The notes under the pieces were generated by a model. The model was not told where the DNA came from, made no database searches, and worked only from the letters and a program-made list of their open reading frames with translations. Positions 1 to 6,919 of a stretch of 6,919 bases of DNA are shown here, one piece after another. The stretch covers positions 1 through 6,919 of the forward strand of contig DAISJD010000151.1 in the NCBI GenBank assembly GCA_036821645.1, read 5' to 3'. The position numbers and the translations under genes were made by a program. Within the stretch, counting starts at the first letter, position 1; the number at the start of each line of letters is the position of its first letter. Origin of the DNA: DAISJD01 sp036821645 (GTDB taxonomy: Bacteria; Pseudomonadota; Alphaproteobacteria; ATCC43930; CGMCC-115725).

Positions 1-286
1 GTCCGGCTCTGCGGGCGGCATCGACGGCCCGGCGGGCTTGATCGGCCCAATCGGCGACGCTGGACAGGGTCGCCCCATCGGCGATGCCCTAGAGTTCATG
101 GGGGGCCCGGGCGAGGGCCTCAGGGTCGGGGCGCGCGGTCAGGATGGCGAGATCGCGGTAGATCTGCATACTGTCGGCATTGATGATGGTGCCGGAAAAT
201 TTTTCGGCAAGACCAAGGGCAAGGGCGGACTTGCCGCTTGCCGTAGGCCCGGCGATGATCACGAGGGGCGGTTTGGACGCTGTCAC
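1..286 (-). pseudogene. miaA: tRNA dimethylallyltransferase MiaA, N-terminal part, with in-frame amber stop
   Basis: MiaA transfers a dimethylallyl group from DMAPP to N6 of A37 in tRNAs that read UNN codons. From a GTG start at 284-286 the product begins MTASKPPLVIIAGPTASGKS, with the P-loop GPTASGKS at residues 13-20 and the family motif ADSMQIYR at 37-44. The frame reads APHEL and then hits TAG at 89-91 (codon 66). Past the stop it continues without interruption to the window edge as GIADGATLSSVADWADQARR, which is recognisable MiaA sequence. The family normally has H-x-L-Y-G here, so the stop replaces the conserved Tyr by a single base change. An AGG lies 9 nt before the GTG. The frame stays open upstream to a TTG at 388, but that adds 34 residues not typical of MiaA. 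The 65-residue product would lack most of the enzyme. A sequencing error, a real null mutation or amber readthrough are all possible. The 3' part lies outside the window. Confidence 0.85.
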
Positions 287-463
287 CGGAAGGGACCTGA
301 CTGCAAGAGAGGGTAAAAATGAAGCAGAGAAAAAAGAACGCGCAAGACAATAAATTATCCCGAACGAGATGAGAGGCAGACCCGGCAAATCATCGTAGCA
401 AGAGGCACCCCCTGACAGGATACCTTGGCCTGTAACGGGTTCCCAGCGGATAAGATGTGCAGC
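287..463. promoter_or_regulatory. Divergent spacer between miaA and serB
   Basis: This 177-base spacer must hold the start signals for both miaA (leftward) and serB (rightward). Its most AT-rich part is about 311-360, which includes the run AATAAATTAT, a natural place for -10 elements in an otherwise GC-rich sequence. I could not find a convincing -35/-10 pair with proper spacing on either strand. No terminator or RNA gene is visible. Confidence 0.35.
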
Positions 464-1366
464 ATGCCAAGATCAGTCCTGACGTTGATGGCCCCTGGTG
501 GGGATCGGATACTCCCCCCAACCCTACCGGCGGCACTGGGCGAAGCCTTGCGCCGTCTTGGCGCCGAGATCGGGCCGGTCGATTGGTTGGCACCAGGTCT
601 TGCCGTCGATCTTCCCTTCGAAGCGCTGCATCCCGATCAGGCCGACGCGGCGGCGCGCCAGGTGATCGGGGACAGTGCGATCGATGTCATTGCGCAACCC
701 TGTGCCGATCGGCGCAAGAGGCTTTTGCTTGCCGATATGGAATCCACCTTGATCCAGAATGAAATGTTGGATGAGTTAGCCGATTTTGTCGGCAAGCAGG
801 CTGAGATTGCCGATATCACCGCCCGTGCCATGAATGGCGAGATGGATTTTGAAGAGGCGATCTGTGCCCGCGTCGCGTTGCTGCGGGATTTACCCATCGC
901 GACCCTCGACGCGGTCTGGGGGCGGATGCGCCTGATGCCGGGTGCCGCCACCCTGATTGCGACCATGCGCGGCCATGGGGCGCATACGGTCGTCGTGTCC
1001 GGCGGTTTTTCGGTCTTTACCGCAAAATTGGCGGCTTTGTTGGGGGTGGATCGGCATTTTGCCAATGAACTGGGCATCAAGGCCGGGTGCCTCACCGGTA
1101 CCGTGATCCCCCCGATTTTGGGGCGTCAGGCGAAATTCGAACGCCTCGTCGCTGAGGCGAGCGGCATGGGCCTTTCGCTGGCCCAGACCCTGACGGTCGG
1201 GGATGGGGCCAACGATCTCGACATGATTCTGGCAGCCGGTCTCGGGATTGCGTTTCATGCAAAGCCGATCGTGGCGCAAAAGGCGAAATGGCGGATCCGC
1301 CACACGGATCTGACTGCTCTGCTTTATGCCCAAGGCTACCACCAGACGGAATTTATCGTGCCCTAA
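464..1366 (+). CDS. serB: Phosphoserine phosphatase SerB
   Basis: SerB hydrolyses O-phosphoserine to serine, the last step of phosphorylated serine biosynthesis, in the cytoplasm. The 300-residue product has a degenerate ACT-like N-terminal region (about 1-85) followed by a HAD-superfamily phosphatase domain. Motif I is LLADMESTLI, with the phosphoryl-accepting Asp at D91. The usual second Asp of DxD is Glu here (E93, codon GAA). Motif II is VSGGF (S179), the motif III Lys is probably K224 in RQAKFERL, and motif IV is GDGANDLD (246-253). The length fits alphaproteobacterial SerB. I chose the ATG at 464 because MPRSVLTLMAP resembles family N termini. The ATG at 455 (3 residues longer) has AGCGGA 4 nt upstream and cannot be excluded; the TTG at 425 is unlikely. 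The gene converges on secA and ends in a shared terminator. Family assignment is firm, exact start less so. Confidence 0.95.
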   Translation: MPRSVLTLMAPGGDRILPPTLPAALGEALRRLGAEIGPVDWLAPGLAVDLPFEALHPDQADAAARQVIGDSAIDVIAQPCADRRKRLLLADMESTLIQNEMLDELADFVGKQAEIADITARAMNGEMDFEEAICARVALLRDLPIATLDAVWGRMRLMPGAATLIATMRGHGAHTVVVSGGFSVFTAKLAALLGVDRHFANELGIKAGCLTGTVIPPILGRQAKFERLVAEASGMGLSLAQTLTVGDGANDLDMILAAGLGIAFHAKPIVAQKAKWRIRHTDLTALLYAQGYHQTEFIVP

Positions 1367-1383
1367 TGTGAGGCGACGACAAG

Positions 1384-1419
1384 AAAAAGGCCGCCGGGAT
1401 GATCCCGGCGGCCTTTTTT
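1384..1419. terminator. Bidirectional intrinsic terminator between serB and secA
   Basis: A perfect 11-bp stem (GGCCGCCGGGA at 1389-1399, TCCCGGCGGCC at 1403-1413) closes a 3-base loop. It is followed by T6 at 1414-1419 and preceded by A5 at 1384-1388. Read rightward it ends serB with a U-tract; read leftward the A5 becomes a U-tract for secA. It sits 18 bases after the serB stop and 33 bases after the secA stop, as expected for one terminator serving convergent genes. Confidence 0.93.
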
Positions 1420-1452
1420 CACGCGAAGACGATCTGGTTCGATCCCGGCGAT

Positions 1453-4146
<2,694 letters not shown>

Positions 4147-4151
4147 CAAGA

Positions 4152-4155
4152 CCTC
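4152..4155 (-). promoter_or_regulatory. secA ribosome binding site
   Basis: On the minus strand GAGG precedes the ATG at 4146 by 5 nt and decides that start. A similar module, CAGGTCTTCGATG, precedes the in-frame ATG at 4185. The two share AGGTCTT followed by an ATG 39 nt apart, so the upstream copy could be mistaken for the start. Confidence 0.7.
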
Positions 4156-4168
4156 GATAAATCCACAA

Positions 4169-4186
4169 GATGGGAAAAGGCCCATC
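4169..4186 (-). other. Small hairpin in the secA 5' leader
   Basis: Read on the minus strand, GATGGG and CCCATC pair perfectly as a 6-bp stem around the 6-base loop CCTTTT. It lies a few bases after the predicted transcript start and 13 bases upstream of the GAGG site, so it would form near the 5' end of the secA mRNA. It also buries the alternative ATG at 4185. It has no U-tract and is too small to be a terminator. A role in message stability or start selection is inference. Confidence 0.45.
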
Positions 4187-4196
4187 GAAGACCTGA

Positions 4197-4225
4197 CAGA
4201 TAGGGAGAACGCACGATGAAGTCAA
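4197..4225 (-). promoter_or_regulatory. Predicted sigma-70-type promoter of secA
   Basis: On the minus strand, TTGACT (4225-4220, five of six matches to the -35 consensus) is followed by a 17-bp spacer and TATCTG (4202-4197) as a fair -10. Transcription would start near 4190 and give a leader of about 44 nt before the ATG at 4146. The -35 match and ideal spacing are good; the -10 is weak. Confidence 0.55.
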
Positions 4226-4540
4226 TCGGCACGGCACGGCCCGTCGCGCATTTCGGAGGGCCTTTGCGATTTTGCGTGCCTTTCTGTCGCATTTTTCATG
4301 TTGGAACCCTTGTCGACACCCCCGGCTTTGTGCTTTAAGCGACGCAACTGAAGTTTGCAGCGCCCTTTGGACAATGTCTCTTCGGAAAATGGTTGCATAA
4401 CCCAGACATTTACGGCTCCTTTTGCGTGCTGCCGTTGCCCTTGCCTCTTGCTTGTTTTTTTCACCGCCCGTCCCAGTTTCTGGGGCCTGCTTAATCTTCG
4501 ATGGTCGGGTTCGCGCCGCACCGTTACAGAGGGAACCGTT
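4226..4540. promoter_or_regulatory. Upstream region of the parvulin gene (intergenic)
   Basis: This 315-base stretch lies between the secA promoter and the parvulin start and should hold the parvulin promoter. The best candidate I see is TTGTCG (4310-4315), an 18-bp spacer and TTTAAG (4334-4339), four of six matches at each box, which would leave a leader of about 195 nt. A pyrimidine-rich run lies at about 4436-4481. The parvulin frame is open back to about 4355 but has no good ribosome binding site or protein character there. A 25-codon minus-strand frame (4299-4222) lies here too. No tRNA, terminator or known riboswitch is evident. Confidence 0.35.
4528..4535 (+). promoter_or_regulatory. 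Ribosome binding site of the parvulin gene
   Basis: AGAGGGAA ends 5 nt before the ATG at 4541 and its GAGGG core ends 7 nt before. It fixes the start so that the protein opens directly with a signal peptide, against a much longer open frame beginning near 4355. Confidence 0.75.
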
Positions 4541-5548
4541 ATGTTTCGCATGCCGTCTGCACAGTTTTTGCTCGGTTCTTCATTGTTGGCACTTGCTCTT
4601 GCCCTGCCCGTCGCGGGCTTTGCCGAAGAGGCGAAACCGGCCGCGGGCGGCATGACCCCGATCACGCTCGCCCCGGCAGAAGCCGGCGATCCGGTGGTGG
4701 CCCGCGTCAACGGGTCGGAAATCCATCGGTCCGACGTGATCGCGGCTCAGCATGCCTTGCCGCCCCAGATCCAGAATCAACCGATCGATACGTTCTATCC
4801 CTTGCTGATCGATCAAATGATCAGCAACCGTCTCGTGACCGATACGGCAATCAAGGAAAAATACGACCAAGATCCCGAAGTTCTGGACCGGGTTGCCAAG
4901 ATCAAGGATCGCGTCGTCGAACAGATCTACCTCGATCGGCTCGTGACCAAGGCCACGACGGAAGAAGCGCTGAAGGCGAAGTATGACGCCTTCGTGAAGG
5001 GGTTCACCTCGCAGGAAGAAATCCATGCGAGCCATATCCTCGTCGAAAAGGAAGAAGAGGCGAAGGCCATCATCGCCCAACTGGAAAAGGGTGCCGATTT
5101 CGCCAAGCTCGCCGATGAGAAGAGCACCGACAAGACCGACGGCAAACCCAATGGCGGCGATCTCGGTTATTTCATGAAGGATCAGATGGTCCCGGAATTC
5201 GGCGAAGCCGCCTTCAAATTGAAAAAGGGCGAAATCACCAAAACGCCGGTCAAGACCCAATTCGGCTATCACGTGATCAAGGTGGTGGATCGCCGCAATG
5301 CCCCGCCGCCGTCTTTCGAGGCCAAGCGCGAATCGCTGTCCGATGAAATCGCCAAGGAAACGATCGAAAAGCGCGTTGCCGACTTGAAGGCGACCGCCAA
5401 GATCGAAACCTTTACCTTGGATGGCAAGCCTCTGCCGGAAAAGAAGGAAGAGCCGAAGAAAGACGATTCCAAGAAAGAAGAACCGAAAAAGGATGCGGCC
5501 AAGGATGCCCCGAAGGATGCGGGCAAAAAGGAACCGGCAAAGAAATAA
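4541..5548 (+). CDS. Secreted PpiC/SurA-type peptidyl-prolyl cis-trans isomerase (parvulin)
   Basis: The 335-residue product is a parvulin foldase that would isomerise X-Pro bonds of exported proteins in the periplasm. Residues 1-28 form a Sec signal peptide with hydrophobic core FLLGSSLLALALALPVAGFA, probably cut after A28. A SurA-like helical N-terminal segment follows (about 50-155; VVARVNGSEIHRSDV at 52-66). The PpiC domain covers about 160-251: EEIHASHILVEKEEEAKAI, then NGGDLGYF (204-211), MVPEFGEAAFKLKKGEI and FGYHVIKVVDRR (241-252). The tail from about 300 is almost only K, E, D, P and A and contains KKEEPKKD twice. It has no lipobox, so a soluble or peripherally held periplasmic protein is most likely. 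The gene is divergent from secA and has its own terminator. Parvulins of this type are variously named PrsA, PpiC or SurA-like; I give no symbol because orthology is not clear. Confidence 0.93.
   Translation: MFRMPSAQFLLGSSLLALALALPVAGFAEEAKPAAGGMTPITLAPAEAGDPVVARVNGSEIHRSDVIAAQHALPPQIQNQPIDTFYPLLIDQMISNRLVTDTAIKEKYDQDPEVLDRVAKIKDRVVEQIYLDRLVTKATTEEALKAKYDAFVKGFTSQEEIHASHILVEKEEEAKAIIAQLEKGADFAKLADEKSTDKTDGKPNGGDLGYFMKDQMVPEFGEAAFKLKKGEITKTPVKTQFGYHVIKVVDRRNAPPPSFEAKRESLSDEIAKETIEKRVADLKATAKIETFTLDGKPLPEKKEEPKKDDSKKEEPKKDAAKDAPKDAGKKEPAKK
5441..5494 (+). repeat. Degenerate 30-nt repeat coding KKEEPKKD twice
   Basis: Two copies (5441-5464 and 5471-5494) encode the same eight residues in the parvulin tail, 30 nt apart. 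They differ only at synonymous third positions, so the peptide is kept while the DNA has drifted. Shorter KDA/PKDA repeats follow up to about 5520. Confidence 0.75.
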
Positions 5549-5574
5549 TCTTTCTTTTTTCGCGCTCAAAACGC

Positions 5575-5608
5575 TCGCCCGCCGCAAAAACGGCGGGCGA
5601 TTTCGTTT
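5575..5608 (+). terminator. Intrinsic terminator of the parvulin gene
   Basis: A perfect 10-bp stem (TCGCCCGCCG at 5575-5584, CGGCGGGCGA at 5591-5600) closes the loop CAAAAA and is followed by TTTCGTTT. It starts 27 bases after the parvulin stop and separates that gene from argJ, which therefore probably has its own promoter between about 5609 and 5690. Confidence 0.85.
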
Positions 5609-5687
5609 GGGCAACCCGGATCGGCGGTTTTTTGATCCCCCTTCAGGGAAAAAATGATCTAGACAAGAGGAGAGGCGTTTTCCAATC

Positions 5688-5692
5688 GAGGG
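5688..5692 (+). promoter_or_regulatory. Ribosome binding site of argJ
   Basis: GAGGG ends 9 nt before the ATG at 5702. A second purine-rich stretch, AGAGGAGAGG, lies farther upstream (5666-5675) but is too distant to serve this start. Confidence 0.5.
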
Positions 5693-5701
5693 CCATCTTG
5701 C

Positions 5702-6919
5702 ATGTCCGATCAGATTTCTCCGCTGGCCCCGGCCGGTTTCCCGGCTATCCCCCCCGTGGCGGGGGTTGCCTTCGCCACGGCTGAAAGCGGGATTCGCTAT
5801 CGTGGGCGCGCGGACGTGATGGTTGCCCTTTTGGCGCCGGGTACTGCGATTGCCGGTCTTTTCACCCGCAACAAGATGCCGGGGGCTCCGGTCGATTGGT
5901 GCCGCAAGGTCCTGCCCCATGGCCGGGCCAGAATCATCGTGACCAATGCCGGCAACGCCAACGTCTTCACCGGGGCGGCCGGGCGCGCCGTCGTGGAAGA
6001 AACGGCGGCGGCGGCGGCGGCGGCGGCGGGATGCGGTCTCGACGAGGTTTATCTTGCATCGACCGGTGTCATCGGGGCCGTCCCGCCCTTGGGCAAGCTT
6101 GCGGCCGTGTTGCCCGACGCCGTGGCGCGAGCCCGTCCCGACGGGATCGAAGCGGCGGCCCGCGCGATCATGACGACCGACACGTTTGCCAAAGGGGCCC
6201 ATGTCACAGTGACGATCGACGGCCAACCGGTCGAGATCGCAGGATTTTGCAAAGGGTCCGGCATGATCCAGCCGGATATGGCGACCATGCTCGCCTATGT
6301 CTTTACCGATGCGACGATTGCCGCCCCCGTGCTGCAAACCCTGTTGAAGCAGGCGGTGGATCGTTCGTTCAATGCGATCACCGTCGATAGCGACACCTCG
6401 ACCAGCGATACGGTGCTGTTGGCGGCGACCGGCCAAGTTGCCCATGATCCCATTCTCGCGGCTACCGACAGGCGGCTCGCCGTGTTTCGGCGCGGTCTCG
6501 AAACAGTGATGCGCGATCTTGCCCAACAGGTGGTGCGCGATGGCGAAGGGGCGGAAAAATTCATCGAAATTCGGGTCAGCGGGGCGGTTTCGTCCACCTC
6601 GGCGCGCAAGATCGGGCTTGCGATCGCCAATTCTCCGTTGGTGAAGACGGCGATTGCCGCATCCGATGCGAATTGGGGGCGGATCGTGGCGGCGATCGGC
6701 AAAAGCGGGCAACCGGCCGAACGCGATCGCCTGTCCGTTACGATCGGCGGCGTCCCGATCGCCCGGGAGGGTGGGGTGGTGCCAAACTATGACGAGGCCC
6801 CGGTTGCCGCTCACATGGCGGGGCGATCGATCGATATTGCGGTGGATTTGGGCTTGGGGCGCGGCAAGGCCGTGGTCTGGACCTGCGATCTTACCCATCG
6901 CTATATCGACATCAACGGG
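5702..6919 (+). CDS. argJ: Bifunctional ornithine acetyltransferase / N-acetylglutamate synthase ArgJ, missing its last few codons
   Basis: ArgJ moves the acetyl group from N-acetylornithine to glutamate, recycling it in arginine synthesis; bifunctional members also make N-acetylglutamate from acetyl-CoA. The frame is open for 406 codons to the window edge, and the last visible residues, HRYIDING, sit just before the usual short DYRS-like end, so only a few codons should be missing. The proenzyme cuts itself before a Thr: KGSGMIQPDMATMLAY (184-199) places the cut between A194 and T195, with T195 as N-terminal nucleophile of the beta chain. The oxyanion-hole motif STGVIG (120-125) is intact. 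Other hallmarks are TNAGNANVFTG (81-91), FNAITVDSDTSTSDT (223-237), SPLVKTAIAASDANWGRI (311-328) and EGGVVPNYDE (356-365). Eight GCG codons in a row (6005-6028) encode part of an Ala-rich helix that is Ala-rich across the family. The sequence does not tell whether it is mono- or bifunctional; acetyl-CoA use is assumed from the name. Confidence 0.96.
   Translation, partial: MSDQISPLAPAGFPAIPPVAGVAFATAESGIRYRGRADVMVALLAPGTAIAGLFTRNKMPGAPVDWCRKVLPHGRARIIVTNAGNANVFTGAAGRAVVEETAAAAAAAAGCGLDEVYLASTGVIGAVPPLGKLAAVLPDAVARARPDGIEAAARAIMTTDTFAKGAHVTVTIDGQPVEIAGFCKGSGMIQPDMATMLAYVFTDATIAAPVLQTLLKQAVDRSFNAITVDSDTSTSDTVLLAATGQVAHDPILAATDRRLAVFRRGLETVMRDLAQQVVRDGEGAEKFIEIRVSGAVSSTSARKIGLAIANSPLVKTAIAASDANWGRIVAAIGKSGQPAERDRLSVTIGGVPIAREGGVVPNYDEAPVAAHMAGRSIDIAVDLGLGRGKAVVWTCDLTHRYIDING
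6005..6028 (+). repeat. Pure (GCG)8 trinucleotide repeat inside argJ
   Basis: Eight uninterrupted GCG codons encode Ala 102-109 of ArgJ. Length changes by whole units would add or remove Ala without breaking the frame. Other alanines in the gene use mixed codons (GCC, GCG, GCT, GCA), so the uniform run is a DNA-level feature and not only a protein one. Confidence 0.85.

Noticed and set aside
287..388. Longer MiaA from a TTG at 388
   Set aside because: The added 34 residues are unlike MiaA, whose P-loop normally lies close to the N terminus; the GTG at 286 gives the usual spacing.
4147..4185. secA start at 4185
   Set aside because: The extra 13 residues are not typical of SecA, the ATG lies within a hairpin at the predicted transcript start, and 4146 has GAGG and matches the family N terminus. 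It is kept only as a question about the leader.
4355..4540. N-terminal extension of the parvulin upstream of 4541
   Set aside because: The added 62 residues would bury the signal peptide and look random. A good ribosome binding site sits just before the ATG at 4541.
5616..5660. Inverted repeats GGATC/GATCC and T6...CCC/GGG...A6 upstream of argJ, considered as an operator or ARG-type box
   Set aside because: The arms are short or need a bulge, and they match no operator I know. With so many GATC-like words nearby, chance is likely.
6005..6031. GCG run as a possible insertion or assembly artefact
   Set aside because: The frame is kept on both sides and ArgJ is Ala-rich at this helix in the family, so the run fits normal coding sequence.

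Overview
The window looks like chromosomal housekeeping DNA from a GC-rich alphaproteobacterium, probably of the Rhodospirillales type. Two gene neighbourhoods point that way: miaA divergent from serB, and secA divergent from a secreted parvulin with argJ downstream. Both are arrangements I recall from that group; I ran no search. The proteins agree: SerB has the short alphaproteobacterial form with a degenerate N-terminal domain, and SecA ends in the zinc-binding SecB/lipid contact tail. There is no sign of phage, transposon, CRISPR array or a foreign block of composition.

Layout, left to right. Positions 1-286 (minus strand) hold the start of miaA, cut by the window edge. Its reading frame contains an amber codon exactly where the family has a conserved Tyr, so the copy is broken as it stands. 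Positions 287-463 are a short AT-rich divergent spacer. serB (464-1366, plus) runs toward secA (1453-4146, minus), and the two convergent genes share one hairpin terminator built for both directions. The 394-base region between secA and the next gene carries a good secA promoter, a small hairpin in the secA leader, and the upstream region of a secreted PpiC/parvulin foldase (4541-5548, plus), which has its own terminator. argJ (5702 to the window end, plus) follows and lacks only its last few codons.

How the genes relate. SecA drives proteins through SecYEG, and the divergent parvulin would act on such proteins in the periplasm, so the shared intergenic region serves two steps of export. SerB (last step of serine synthesis) and ArgJ (acetyl recycling in arginine synthesis) are amino-acid biosynthesis genes. 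MiaA is a tRNA modification enzyme. These three look like neighbours rather than parts of one pathway.

I found no previously undescribed system. The items most worth checking are the amber codon inside miaA, the Asp-to-Glu change in the SerB catalytic motif, and the structured secA leader with two near-identical ribosome-binding/start modules.
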